From Myxococcales bacterium (lineage in GTDB: Bacteria > Myxococcota_A > Polyangia > Palsa-1104 > JAEUJZ01), in contig JAEUKA010000068.1 in the NCBI GenBank assembly GCA_016794465.1, forward strand, positions 1-64,000: a DNA stretch of 64,000 bases, in the 5' to 3' direction. Of the stretch, positions 25,082 through 34,179 are shown in pieces. A model generated the notes under the pieces. It did no database searches, was not told where the DNA came from, and saw only the letters and a list, made by a program, of their open reading frames with translations. The stretch's first letter is position 1; the number at the start of each line of letters is the position of its first letter. A program made the translations under genes and the position numbers.

Positions 25082-28000
25082 ATGAGCAGCCAGGAATCCC
25101 CCTACGTAGAGCTACGCTGTAAGAGCTGGTTTAGCTTCCTTTCGAGCACGGTTGACCCCGACGATCTGGCCAAAGCTGCCGTCGCCGCTGGGTATAAAGC
25201 GGTCGGTCTGGTCGATTCGGGCAGCGTGTCGGGTCTTCCGCGCTTTCACAAGGCAGCGCGGCGCGAAGGACTGAGTCCTATTCTCGGCGGTGAGGTGGTC
25301 GTCGACGGGGCACCGCTGGCGCTGCTGTGTGAGACGGCTGAGGGCTATCGCAACCTCTGTCGGCTCATCACCACCCAGCACAGTACGGCCCGGGGCGGTC
25401 GCGGCCTGTCGCTGTTTGACCTGGAGTCACATCACACCGGACTGATTGCGCTCACCGGCGGAGGCGAAGGCAAGATCGGTCGGCTCATCGACGACGCGGA
25501 TCTGACGACGGCCGAGCGCAAGCTCGATACGCTGAGTGGGATTTTTGGTCCGAGCAACCTGTTTGTCGAGCTACAGCTGCACTTTGAGGAACAGCAAGAC
25601 CGTCGCAATGCCGCGCTGCGGGCGCTGGCCGATAGCAAGCGGCTGCCACTCTTGCTGACCAACGACGCGCGAATGGTCGGTCGCGATGAGCTGCTGCTGC
25701 TGGATGCGCTGACCTGTATTCGTGAAAAAGTCCAGCTGCAGGCGGCGGGGAAGCGGCTGTTGCAGAACGGCGAGCGCTTCCTGAAACCCGCCCGCGAGAT
25801 GGCCTCGCTGCTTCCCGATCTGCCGGCGGCGGTGCAGAACACCGTCGAGATTGCCGGTCGCTGTAGCTTTTCGCTCGATGCGCTCGGCTATCGCTTTCCG
25901 CAGTATCCGCTACCCCATGGCGAGTCTCCCGAAGAGTTCCTGCGCGCAGTCGTGTTCGCCGCTGCCGACGATCGCTTCCGTCCCTGCGATGATCGCGTCC
26001 GCCGTCAGCTTACCCGTGAGCTGGACCTTATCTGCAAGCTCGGACTCAGCGGCTACTTCTTGATTGTCTGGGATCTGATCGAGTTCTGTCGCAGTCGCGG
26101 AATCTTGGTCCAAGGCCGAGGCAGCGCCGCCAACTCCGCTGTCTGTTTTGCGCTGGGAATCACCGCTTGTGATCCGCTCAAAATGGATCTGCTGTTCGAG
26201 CGATTCCTGTCCGAAGAGCGCGGTGAGTGGCCTGACATCGACCTCGACTTGCCGTCGGGAAGTCGCCGCGAAGAGGTGATTCAGTACATCTATCGCAAGT
26301 ACGGTCCAGCCGGCTGCGGACTCACCGCTACCTTCACCACCTATCGCGCGCGCAGTGCCGTCCGTGATCTTGGCAAGATATTAGGCTTTTCAGATGACTC
26401 TATTTCACCGCTTGCCAAGAAACTGAGCCGCTTTGGCGACGAGCTTGGTCCTTCCGGATCAGGCATTCCCGATTCCGAACCGATTCCCTTTGTCGAGCAT
26501 GTTCGCAGTGTCGGACTTGATCCCAGTGATCGCAACGTCGCGCAGCTGGTGACGCTGTATGAAGCGATTCAGGACATTCCGCGCCACATCGGCCAGCATC
26601 CCGGTGGAATGGTGATTGCCGCCGGTCGGCTCGACGAGGTGGTGCCGATTCAGCCAGCGACCATGCCGGGTCGCGCGATCATTCAGTGGGACAAAGATGA
26701 CTGCGCCGATCTGGGAATTGTGAAGATCGATCTGCTCGGCTTGGGAATGATGGCGGTGCTGGAGGAGGCCGGCAAGATGGTGCCCTATCACGACGGACAG
26801 CCGTTCGATATGGCCGCGCTTCCCAAAGATGATCCAGCGGTCTATTCCCTGATTGCACGCGCCGATACGGTCGGGGTTTTTCAGGTCGAGAGTCGCGCGC
26901 AGATGTCCTGTCTGCCCCGGACTCGCCCCAGCAAGTTCTATGATTTGGTGGTGCAGGTGGGCCTGATTCGCCCAGGTCCGATCGTCGGAAAGATGGTGCA
27001 TCCGTACCTCAAGCGCTGCACCGGAGAGGAGCCCGTTTCCTATGCCCATCCTTCGCTGGCTCCGATCTTGGAACGGACGTTGGGAATCCCTCTGTTTCAA
27101 GAACAAGTGATGAAGATGGCGATGGTTGCTGCGGGCTTTAGTGGCGGTCTGGCCGATCAGCTGCGTCGCGCCATGGACAGCAAGAATGGCTCCAAAAAGA
27201 TGCGTTCTCTCGTCGAGAAGCTGCGTACCGGAATGGAGCAGCGCGGCATCGGCAAGGAAGCGGCACAGCAGATCGAAGCGGCGATTACCGCCTTTGCGCA
27301 GTACGGATTCCCAGAGTCGCACGCGATCAGCTTTGCTTGGCTGACCTATGCGAGCGCGTATTTAAAAGTTCATCATCCGGGGGTTTTTTATACGGCTCTG
27401 CTCAATGCGTGGCCGATGGGATTTTACCATCCAGCGACGGTGATTCGCGATGCGCAGCGGCAGGGAGTGATCATTCGCGCGATCGATGTCAATACCTCGC
27501 AGTGGCAGTGCTCGCTGGAACACAGTGCCGATCGCGAGGTCGGTTACTGGACAGCCGATGCCCCCGATAACGTGATTCCGTTTGCGCGCAGTCCCTGGCA
27601 TGTGGCGCCGCTGGGAGTCAAGTCACCGCCGGTGTCGAAGGTGATGCGGATCGGGCTGCGCTATGTCCATGGACTGCGGAAGAGCGCGGCAGAGTCACTG
27701 CTTTCGGCGCGGGCAGAGCGACCGTTTGCGGATCTTACGGACCTGATGAATCGCTGCCGGGCGCTGTCTCAGGAAGAGATCGCGCAGCTGGCAGAGCTGG
27801 GCGCGCTGTCGTCGCTGCAACCGAAAGCGAGTCGCCGGGAAGCGATCTGGCAGGTCAGCAAGTGGGAACGTCAGAGCTCGCTTCCACTCACCGAGTCCGC
27901 AGAGTTCGATCCGTCTCCGCTGCGCGAGATGTCGCAGGCCGAGGAGCTGCAAGCAGATCTCTTGGGAAGCGGCGTCACCGTCGGTCCGCATCCACTTTCC

Positions 28001-28354
28001 TTGCTGCGAACAGAGCTGCATTCCTATGGTGTCCAGCAGATCTGTGAGCTGTCCGAGAGGCCGCATAAGAGTCGCGCGCGGGTGGCCGGAGTGTGCATCA
28101 TTCGGCAGCGACCACCAACGGCAAAGGGCTTCATGTTTCTGACGCTGGAAGATGAGAGTGGACTGCTCAATGTCATCGTCAGTCCACAGCTCCTCACCGA
28201 GCAGCGTCCGGTGATTTATGGCACGCGCAACCTCGTCATCGATGGCGTGATCGAACGCAATGGAACCGCGATTCAGCTACGGGCCGACCGCTTCCGCGAG
28301 CTCCAGCAAGTGATCGAGGTAATCGGCCATCGTCCCACCGCCAGCCAAGAGTAA
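25082..28354 (+). CDS. dnaE2: error-prone DNA polymerase DnaE2
   Basis: A 1090-residue C-family polymerase alpha. Palm residues are conserved: PDIDLD (384-389) and KIDLLGLG with D550. RGSAANSAVCFALGIT and YGFPESHAISFAWLTYASAYLK are typical of DnaE2. The C-terminal OB-fold is VAGVCIIRQRPPTAKGFMFLTLEDESG. In the N-terminal PHP domain the expected H-x-H is replaced: the sequence is YVELRCKSWFSFL with R12 and K14, and the later TDH-like motif reads LVDSG, so metal-dependent proofreading should be lost. Last gene of the imu operon. ATG 25082 is preferred over GTG 25079 because both follow GAGAGGAT. Confidence 0.93.
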   Translation: MSSQESPYVELRCKSWFSFLSSTVDPDDLAKAAVAAGYKAVGLVDSGSVSGLPRFHKAARREGLSPILGGEVVVDGAPLALLCETAEGYRNLCRLITTQHSTARGGRGLSLFDLESHHTGLIALTGGGEGKIGRLIDDADLTTAERKLDTLSGIFGPSNLFVELQLHFEEQQDRRNAALRALADSKRLPLLLTNDARMVGRDELLLLDALTCIREKVQLQAAGKRLLQNGERFLKPAREMASLLPDLPAAVQNTVEIAGRCSFSLDALGYRFPQYPLPHGESPEEFLRAVVFAAADDRFRPCDDRVRRQLTRELDLICKLGLSGYFLIVWDLIEFCRSRGILVQGRGSAANSAVCFALGITACDPLKMDLLFERFLSEERGEWPDIDLDLPSGSRREEVIQYIYRKYGPAGCGLTATFTTYRARSAVRDLGKILGFSDDSISPLAKKLSRFGDELGPSGSGIPDSEPIPFVEHVRSVGLDPSDRNVAQLVTLYEAIQDIPRHIGQHPGGMVIAAGRLDEVVPIQPATMPGRAIIQWDKDDCADLGIVKIDLLGLGMMAVLEEAGKMVPYHDGQPFDMAALPKDDPAVYSLIARADTVGVFQVESRAQMSCLPRTRPSKFYDLVVQVGLIRPGPIVGKMVHPYLKRCTGEEPVSYAHPSLAPILERTLGIPLFQEQVMKMAMVAAGFSGGLADQLRRAMDSKNGSKKMRSLVEKLRTGMEQRGIGKEAAQQIEAAITAFAQYGFPESHAISFAWLTYASAYLKVHHPGVFYTALLNAWPMGFYHPATVIRDAQRQGVIIRAIDVNTSQWQCSLEHSADREVGYWTADAPDNVIPFARSPWHVAPLGVKSPPVSKVMRIGLRYVHGLRKSAAESLLSARAERPFADLTDLMNRCRALSQEEIAQLAELGALSSLQPKASRREAIWQVSKWERQSSLPLTESAEFDPSPLREMSQAEELQADLLGSGVTVGPHPLSLLRTELHSYGVQQICELSERPHKSRARVAGVCIIRQRPPTAKGFMFLTLEDESGLLNVIVSPQLLTEQRPVIYGTRNLVIDGVIERNGTAIQLRADRFRELQQVIEVIGHRPTASQE

Positions 28355-28465
28355 GAGCGCGGTCCTCGCTACGGTTTGGCGAGGCACTCTACGAAGCGAC
28401 CAGCGGGGCCAAGTGTCGGAACGCGCTTGGCGGCTCGTTCGGGACGTGGCAAAACGGGCGCGCTC

Positions 28466-29659
28466 ATGAACACGCCGCGCATCTATCTTGATCACAGCGC
28501 CACCACACCGCTGCATCCGCAGGCTGCCCAGGCGATGGCCGATTCCCTCTGCAACTACGGAAATCCGTCGTCGCTGCACGCCGAAGGAAGACTGGCCCGG
28601 CAAGCGGTCGAGTCAGCGCGTCACAAGGTGAGCCAGCTGCTCGGAGCCTCACCAGCGGACGTTTTTTTCACTTCCGGAGGAACTGAGTCCAACAATACCG
28701 CGCTGCTTGCACTTGCCGAGTCTGCGGTGCGGCGCGGTCGGCCTCTTCATGTGGTGTCCACGCCGCTCGAACATCCGTCGGTGCAAAAGCCTCTTGCGCG
28801 GCTGCGTGAGCGGGGCTTTCGGGTGACGCTGCTGCCCGTCGATGCGCACGGTCGGCTCGATCCAGACTCGCTGCGCCGGCTGCTCGACGAAGATCCGGTG
28901 GCGCTGGTGTCGCTGTCACTGGTCAACCATGAGCTGGGCAACCTCTATCCGGTGGCCGAGCTGGCCCAGCTCTCGCGGCAGCACGGCGCGCTGGTCCACT
29001 GCGATGCGGTGCAGGCGGCAGGAAAGTTTCCCGTCGATGTGCGAGCCCTGGGCGTCGATACGTTGAGCATCTCAGCGCACAAGCTGTACGGACCGAAAGG
29101 CATTGGCGCGCTGTATGTGGCCGGGCCGGCGGCGGGCTCATGTGGGCTGTCGCTAGAGCTGTCGTCATTTGTCGTTGGTGGTGAGCAAGAGCGGGGCCGG
29201 CGGGCAGGGACCGAAAATGTGCTTGGCATCGTTGGCTTTGGCGTCGCTGCTGAGCTGGCCGGGACCGAGCTTCTGCCGGGTGCTGCCGAGCTCTGCGCCC
29301 GTCGAGATCGCCTCGAAGCGGGACTGCTGGCATTACCGGACACCGAGGTCAACGGCGACCGCAACGATCGCAGCCCAACCGTCTGCAACGTCCGCTTTGC
29401 TGAAGTCGACGGCGAGCTGCTGCTTGCCAGCCTCGATCTGGATGGCATCGCTGTCTCGACGGGGGCCGCATGCAGCTCCGGCTCCAGCGAGGCCTCACCC
29501 GTGCTCCGCGCCCTCGGCCAGTCCAAGACCCAGGCGCGCGAGGCGATCCGCTTTTCCCTCGGTCGTACCACCAGCGACGCCGACATCGACCGCACCCTGG
29601 CCTGTGTCGCTCAGTCGGTGGCTCGCATTCGCGCCCTCGGTCCCGGTCCCAAGCTGTAG
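28466..29659 (+). CDS. cysteine desulfurase (NifS/IscS family)
   Basis: A 397-residue PLP enzyme that moves sulfur from cysteine to an enzyme persulfide for Fe-S clusters and thiolated cofactors. PLP lysine K206 in SISAHKLYGPKGIG; catalytic C336 in STGAACSSGSSEAS. The N-terminus IYLDHSATTPLHP is characteristic of IscS/NifS. No IscU, IscA or thiolation gene is adjacent, so its acceptor is unknown. The ATG at 28466 is chosen because family similarity begins at once; 30 in-frame codons upstream look unrelated. It follows dnaE2 by 111 nt and could be a separate unit. Confidence 0.92.
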   Translation: MNTPRIYLDHSATTPLHPQAAQAMADSLCNYGNPSSLHAEGRLARQAVESARHKVSQLLGASPADVFFTSGGTESNNTALLALAESAVRRGRPLHVVSTPLEHPSVQKPLARLRERGFRVTLLPVDAHGRLDPDSLRRLLDEDPVALVSLSLVNHELGNLYPVAELAQLSRQHGALVHCDAVQAAGKFPVDVRALGVDTLSISAHKLYGPKGIGALYVAGPAAGSCGLSLELSSFVVGGEQERGRRAGTENVLGIVGFGVAAELAGTELLPGAAELCARRDRLEAGLLALPDTEVNGDRNDRSPTVCNVRFAEVDGELLLASLDLDGIAVSTGAACSSGSSEASPVLRALGQSKTQAREAIRFSLGRTTSDADIDRTLACVAQSVARIRALGPGPKL

Positions 29660-29679
29660 TGCCGACCCCGCGCGAGTTT

Positions 29680-29709
29680 TTGGACAAGCCCGGGCCGCAC
29701 TCCTAGACT
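29680..29709 (+). promoter_or_regulatory. ftsQ promoter, almost leaderless
   Basis: -35 TTGGAC, 18-nt spacer and -10 TAGACT. The predicted start is about 29716, 3 nt before ATG 29719. The -10 is identical to that of the tRNA-Gly promoter. No ribosome site is needed or seen. Confidence 0.5.
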
Positions 29710-29718
29710 CGCAGGTTC

Positions 29719-30642
29719 ATGTCGCTTCTGCCTCGTCGCAAGCCCGCGCGAAGGTCCCTGCGCAATCGGCGCGGCGTGTGGCTGCGTGCACTCTTGTTCT
29801 GGCGACCGAGGAATCGACGGCTCGGGCGGGCCGCCCCAAAGCCCAGTCCGACGGATGAGCGGCGTCCCCCACGCTCGGCGGTGTCGGTGCTGCTGACGGT
29901 GGTGACCTGGACTGGGCTGCTGGCGCTGCTCGGAGCGACGGTGATCTTGGGACGGCACTACCTTTTGCACAGCCCGCGCTTCGCGGTCGAGACGGTGGAG
30001 ATCTCGCCAACCAAGCATGTCTCGACGGAGCGGCTGCGCAGCCTGGCCGGCGTCGAGCTGGGGCGGAACCTCATCTCACTCGATAAAAGCGCGGTGGCTC
30101 AGCGGCTGCGTCAAGAGCCGTGGCTGCGTCACATCCACGTCGAAACGCGACTGCCGGCCCAGCTGCGAATCGTCGTCGAGGAATTTGAACCGGCGGCACT
30201 GGTGGCGCTTGATGCGATCTACATGATTACCGCCGAGGGTGAGGTGTTCCGGCGCGCGACGGCTGCCGATTACGACGACAAGCTGCCGATCTTGACCGGC
30301 GTGGGACGAGCCGCCTATCTGCTCGACCGAGAGTGGGCCCAAGCCGAGCTGCGCCGAGGCCTGCATGCGCTGTCGCTGTATCAGCAGCGCGCCACTCGCC
30401 CGCAGGTGCGCGAGGTGCACATTGACCAGATCACCGGCATCACGCTGTCGACCGCCCACGGCGCGACGATTCGGCTCGGCCAGGGCAGCGACGAGGAGCT
30501 AACGAAAAGGCTGGCGCGCTTTGATGCGGTGTGGTTGCAGCTGCGACAAAAGGGTGAAAGTGCGCAGCTTTTGCTGCTCGACAACCGCGCTCACCCCGAT
30601 CACGTCACGGTCCGACTAGCGAGCAAGCCGAGCCGACCGTAG
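29719..30642 (+). CDS. ftsQ: cell division protein FtsQ
   Basis: A 307-residue inner-membrane protein of the divisome. A basic cytoplasmic tail (1-50) precedes a single helix (about 55-78, VLLTVVTWTGLLALLGATVILG). The POTRA domain starts at FAVETVEISPTKHVSTERLR and includes LISLDKSAVAQRLRQEPWLRHIHVETRLPAQLRIVVEE. Downstream is the beta domain (VREVHIDQITGITLSTAHGATIRLG). FtsQ links FtsL/FtsB to other division proteins. It is usually in the dcw cluster near ftsA and ftsZ, but here stands between a cysteine desulfurase and glgC. Confidence 0.85.
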   Translation: MSLLPRRKPARRSLRNRRGVWLRALLFWRPRNRRLGRAAPKPSPTDERRPPRSAVSVLLTVVTWTGLLALLGATVILGRHYLLHSPRFAVETVEISPTKHVSTERLRSLAGVELGRNLISLDKSAVAQRLRQEPWLRHIHVETRLPAQLRIVVEEFEPAALVALDAIYMITAEGEVFRRATAADYDDKLPILTGVGRAAYLLDREWAQAELRRGLHALSLYQQRATRPQVREVHIDQITGITLSTAHGATIRLGQGSDEELTKRLARFDAVWLQLRQKGESAQLLLLDNRAHPDHVTVRLASKPSRP

Positions 30643-30680
30643 CGTCTTCGCGATCCGCCGAGTCTTCGACCCGCTGTTCG

Positions 30681-31952
30681 TTAGCCGAAGTCGTAGTTTT
30701 TGGGGATGACGACGATGTTGTCGATGACCTGGAAGCGGCGGCGGTCGGCCTCGGGGTCGATGCCAATCTCGGTGCCGGCGGGGACGCGGACGTGCTTGTC
30801 GATGATGGCGCGACGGATGCGGCAGTGGCGACCGATGTCGACCGACTCGTGAAGGATGCACTGCGTAAGGTCAGAGAAGCTGTTGATGCGGACGCGCGGC
30901 CCGAGCACGCTCTGGTCGACGTGACCGCCGGAGATGATGCAGCCCTCGCTGACCAGGGAGTTGGTGGCAAAGCCGACCCGTCTGGTGCCGCCCGGTCCGT
31001 CCTCGTTGAAGACGAACTTGGCCGGTGGCAGCGACCGCACCCAGGTATGCAGCGGCCAGCGCGGGTTGTAGAGGTTGAACACCGGCACCACCTGCACAAA
31101 GTCCATATTCGCCAAAAAGTACTGCTGAATCGTGCCGACATCGCGCCAGTAGCCCCGCTCGCGCTCGTCCATGCCCGGAATGTCGTTGCGCATAAAGTCG
31201 TAGGCGTACAAAGCGCGCTTGCCGACCATGTCGGGCAGGATGTTGCGGCCAAAGTCGTGCTGGCTGCTCGCGGTCGTCTCAGCGTCGAGGACAATCTGCT
31301 GAATCAGCGTGCGGGTGTTGAAGATGTAGTTGCCCATCGAGGCAAGCGCCCAGCCGGGCCGACCGGGGATCTCGCACGGCTGCTCGGGCTTTTCGGAAAA
31401 CGACAGGATGCGCCAGCTGGAATCGACCTCGATGACGCCGAAGGACTTGGCTTCCTCGACGGGAACTGGGATGCAGGCGACGGTGCAGTCGGCGCCGTTT
31501 TCCAGGTGGAAGTCGAGCATCTGCTGGACATCCATCTTGTAGACATGGTCCCCGCCAAACACGATCACGTAGTCGGGATCTTCGTCGGTAATGACGTTGA
31601 GCGACTGGAAGATGGCGTCCGCCGAGCCCTTGAACCACTCACGCCCTCGTCGCTGCTGTGCGGGCACCGGCTCGACGTACTGATCCAGCATCGCCGGCAG
31701 TCGCCAGCCTCGGGCAATGTGGCTGTTGAGCGAGTCGCTCATGTACTGCGTCAGGACCTTGATCTTGTTAAACCCCGAGTTCACAAGGTTCGACAGCACA
31801 AAGTCGATCAGCCGATAGCGACCACCGATCGGCACCGACGGCTTGGCACGATCCGCCGTCAGCGGCCACAGCCGACGGCCTTCACCACCAGCCAGAACCA
31901 GCGCTAACACATTGGGATTGGGTCCGCGATGCGGGTAGAACACTGGGCTCAT
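30681..31952 (-). CDS. glgC: glucose-1-phosphate adenylyltransferase
   Basis: A 423-residue enzyme that makes ADP-glucose for glycogen. The nucleotide-binding signature is LAGGEGRRLWPLTADRAKPSVPIGG-like (residues 20-45), followed by RLIDFVLSN and IFGGDHVYKMD-like VFGGDHVYKMD. SFSEKP and MGNYIFNT are in the catalytic domain. The C-terminal left-handed beta-helix begins near residue 325 (NSLVSEGCIISGGHVDQSVLG). Full length. It is downstream of a Ser/Thr kinase with 57 nt between, so the two may be co-transcribed. Other glycogen genes are not in the window. Confidence 0.93.
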   Translation of the reverse strand: MSPVFYPHRGPNPNVLALVLAGGEGRRLWPLTADRAKPSVPIGGRYRLIDFVLSNLVNSGFNKIKVLTQYMSDSLNSHIARGWRLPAMLDQYVEPVPAQQRRGREWFKGSADAIFQSLNVITDEDPDYVIVFGGDHVYKMDVQQMLDFHLENGADCTVACIPVPVEEAKSFGVIEVDSSWRILSFSEKPEQPCEIPGRPGWALASMGNYIFNTRTLIQQIVLDAETTASSQHDFGRNILPDMVGKRALYAYDFMRNDIPGMDERERGYWRDVGTIQQYFLANMDFVQVVPVFNLYNPRWPLHTWVRSLPPAKFVFNEDGPGGTRRVGFATNSLVSEGCIISGGHVDQSVLGPRVRINSFSDLTQCILHESVDIGRHCRIRRAIIDKHVRVPAGTEIGIDPEADRRRFQVIDNIVVIPKNYDFG

Positions 31953-32009
31953 TTGCCGTCTCCATGCGGCGGGGCAACGGGCGGCGCAGCGACGGGCGGC
32001 GCAGAGCGC

Positions 32010-33359
32010 TCACTTGAGCAGCAGATACCCGAGGATGCCCAGCAAAACCGTAACAATTCCCATGATAATCGGGACCAGCGGCGGGCCGCTTTCCTTTCGC
32101 GCGGGCGAACGAAAGCCAGAGGAATCAGCGCTTGGCGCTGGCACCGGAGCCGACTTCTCCTTATCGGCCAGCACCGTCTCCAGCGGCGACATCGTGCTGG
32201 GAAGCCCCGGTCCCGAGGTGGGTGTCTCCGGTGGCCGCGCCGGAATGCTTGACTGACTTTCGTTCATCCAGCCTCGCGGATCGATGAACTGATCGGGATT
32301 GAGCGGCGCCTGTCCTTCCGTCGACTTTGGCTGCTCCTCACCCACTTCATCGAGCGACGTAAAGCGCAGGATCTCGTCTTGGATCAGGTTGTCGATGAGC
32401 GTGCTCTGCGGCTGCGGCTTGGACTTTTGCCGCTCGGCGAGGACCTTGGCGATAAGCTGCTCGATGTCACGGCTCGTCACCTTCATGCCGCGCGAAAACA
32501 GATAGTGGGCAATCGCCTCGAGCAGCTCTTCGACCCGCTGGTAGCGCTGGTTGCGGTCCCGCGCGAGCGCTTTGCGGACGATCGTCTCAAGCTCCGGCGA
32601 GACATCAGGATTTTGCCCCACGATCGAAGGCACCACCGCGTCACGGACCAGCTTGACCGTCGCATAGTCGGTGTCACCGTCGAACAGGCGCTTGCCGACG
32701 AGCAGCTCGTACAGCAGGATGCCGACCGCGAAGATGTCCGCTCGACGATCGACTTCCTCGCCGCGCGCCGCTTCAGGGGACAGGTAGCTGAACTTGCCTT
32801 TGACGACGCCGGGATCGGTGTTTTCGACCTGCGACGCCGCTTTGGCCAGACCGAAGTCCGCCAGCTTGACCTCGCCGCGCTTGGAAAACAGGATGTTCGG
32901 AGGTGAGATATCGCGATGGACGATACCCAGCGGCTTGCCCGTCTCGGGATCATTCAGGTCATGGGCGTATGCCAGGGCCTTGCAGATCTCCATCATGATG
33001 TAGAGCGTCTGGCTGACCGGCAGCCGCTGCCCCATCGCCTGGATCGTCTGCAGCAGCACCTTGAGGTTGCAGCCGTCGATGTACTCCATGACCAGGAAGT
33101 ACGCCGCGTCCTCACCGGCTCCTGCCGAGCCCACGTCATAGACGAGCACGATGTTGGTGTGCTGCAGGTGCAGAGCCAAGCGGGCCTCGTCGAGAAACAT
33201 CTGAACGAAGCGCTTGTTCTTGGTCAGGTTGGGCAAAATGCGCTTGATGGCGACCGCGCGCTTGAGGCCACCGACCGAAGACTCGGCGATGCCGCGAAAG
33301 ACCTCCGCCATACCACCGGCGTCGAGTCGGTCTGTGACTTTATAGCGCTGGGAATCCAT
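32010..33359 (-). CDS. Ser/Thr protein kinase with C-terminal membrane anchor
   Basis: A 449-residue Hanks-type kinase. Residues 8-275 form the catalytic domain: DAGGMAEVFRG glycine loop, catalytic K39 in VAIKR, HRDISPPN (148-155) with D150, DFGLAK (168-173) and a typical APE-like SPEAARGEE. A Pro/Ser-rich linker (330-420) precedes a C-terminal transmembrane helix (about 427-448, LVPIIMGIVTVLLGILGYLLL), so the kinase is cytoplasmic and tail-anchored with no sensor outside. Typical of Myxococcota. Between the DksA gene (86 nt) and glgC (57 nt), in the same direction. Confidence 0.92.
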   Translation of the reverse strand: MDSQRYKVTDRLDAGGMAEVFRGIAESSVGGLKRAVAIKRILPNLTKNKRFVQMFLDEARLALHLQHTNIVLVYDVGSAGAGEDAAYFLVMEYIDGCNLKVLLQTIQAMGQRLPVSQTLYIMMEICKALAYAHDLNDPETGKPLGIVHRDISPPNILFSKRGEVKLADFGLAKAASQVENTDPGVVKGKFSYLSPEAARGEEVDRRADIFAVGILLYELLVGKRLFDGDTDYATVKLVRDAVVPSIVGQNPDVSPELETIVRKALARDRNQRYQRVEELLEAIAHYLFSRGMKVTSRDIEQLIAKVLAERQKSKPQPQSTLIDNLIQDEILRFTSLDEVGEEQPKSTEGQAPLNPDQFIDPRGWMNESQSSIPARPPETPTSGPGLPSTMSPLETVLADKEKSAPVPAPSADSSGFRSPARKESGPPLVPIIMGIVTVLLGILGYLLLK

Positions 33360-33445
33360 CTACTGACCTACGTTGCGACGACCGACAGGCCGTCTGAGAG
33401 GTGGCAGGGGAAGCTACGCGTGGACCGCGTCCTTGCTCAATCCTA

Positions 33446-33874
33446 TCACTCATCGTCCATGTGATCGCCCATCGACTCTTCGCCGCCGCCCCCGCCGCGG
33501 CCGATGGTCTGACTCTTGGTCAGCTCTTCCTTCTCTTTTTCTTCCTTGCAGTCGATGCACAAGGTCGTCACCGGACGAGCCATCAGGCGACGGAAGGAAA
33601 TCGTCTCGCCACAGTCTTCGCACTCATCGATGGTCTTGTTCTCAAGCCGCTCGATCGCACTGTTGATCTTGTGGAGGAGGAACTTTTCGCGGTCACGGAG
33701 GCGCAGTTCCGTCGAGAACAGCTCCTCTTCCATCGACTCGTCGATGGAGTCACGACCGATGCTGCGCTCGCGCTCCATGCTGAACTTGAGCCCATCCTTC
33801 GCAGCTTGCACGAGACGGTCACGCTCACCGAGAAGGACTTTCTCAAGCTGCGACCGCTGACTTTCGTTCAGCAT
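33446..33874 (-). CDS. dksA: DksA/TraR-type zinc finger transcription factor
   Basis: A 142-residue DksA-like protein. A coiled-coil hairpin carries D42-x-x-D45-x-S47 at its tip, close to the DxxDxA motif that acts in the RNA polymerase secondary channel (S for A). The C4 zinc finger is C85, C88, C106 and C109 (CEDCGE, LCIDC). The tail is rich in Glu, Lys and Gly. It should modulate rRNA and other promoters with ppGpp. The ATG at 33874 is chosen; a TTG 29 codons upstream lacks homology. The last 30 residues are longer than usual. Transcribed from the promoter at 33996-34023. Confidence 0.85.
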   Translation of the reverse strand: MLNESQRSQLEKVLLGERDRLVQAAKDGLKFSMERERSIGRDSIDESMEEELFSTELRLRDREKFLLHKINSAIERLENKTIDECEDCGETISFRRLMARPVTTLCIDCKEEKEKEELTKSQTIGRGGGGGEESMGDHMDDE

Positions 33875-34179
33875 ATTTCGGAACCCCTTCTTATCCGTCG
33901 GAAAAATGTCGCTGGCCGGTCTTCCGTATTTACTTCCACCCTGACGTGTCCGTCGAGACAATGGAGGGCCAGCTAAATGTCATAAGGTAGCGTACTCTAT
34001 AGGTCTACCCGCCGCTTTGTCAACGGGCGATTTCGGCGTGGGCAGAACGGCTCATCGACTTTGGGGTTTGTGCTAAAAGGCACGAACGGCGGCGGCAGGT
34101 AGTCGCATTGCTCTGGCCGCTTCCCTATTTGAGCCGATCGCGTAGACTGGTTTTTACTCCTGGAAGTTAGGCTGACTCG
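33875..34179. other. divergent promoter region between dksA and the FHA gene
   Basis: About 305 bp with no gene. It holds the strong leftward dksA promoter at 33996-34023 and a possible weak rightward promoter near 34121-34148 for the FHA gene. I see no other repeat or RNA structure. Confidence 0.6.
33996..34023 (-). promoter_or_regulatory. dksA promoter
   Basis: On the minus strand, perfect -35 TTGACA, 16-nt spacer and -10 TATAGA. The predicted start is about 33988, leaving a leader of roughly 115 nt before ATG 33874. The 16-nt spacer matches that of the rrn and tRNA promoters. Confidence 0.75.

Noticed and set aside
30643..30680. Terminator between ftsQ and glgC
   Set aside because: Imperfect GTCTTCG repeats exist, but no stable stem with a T tract could be drawn on either strand.
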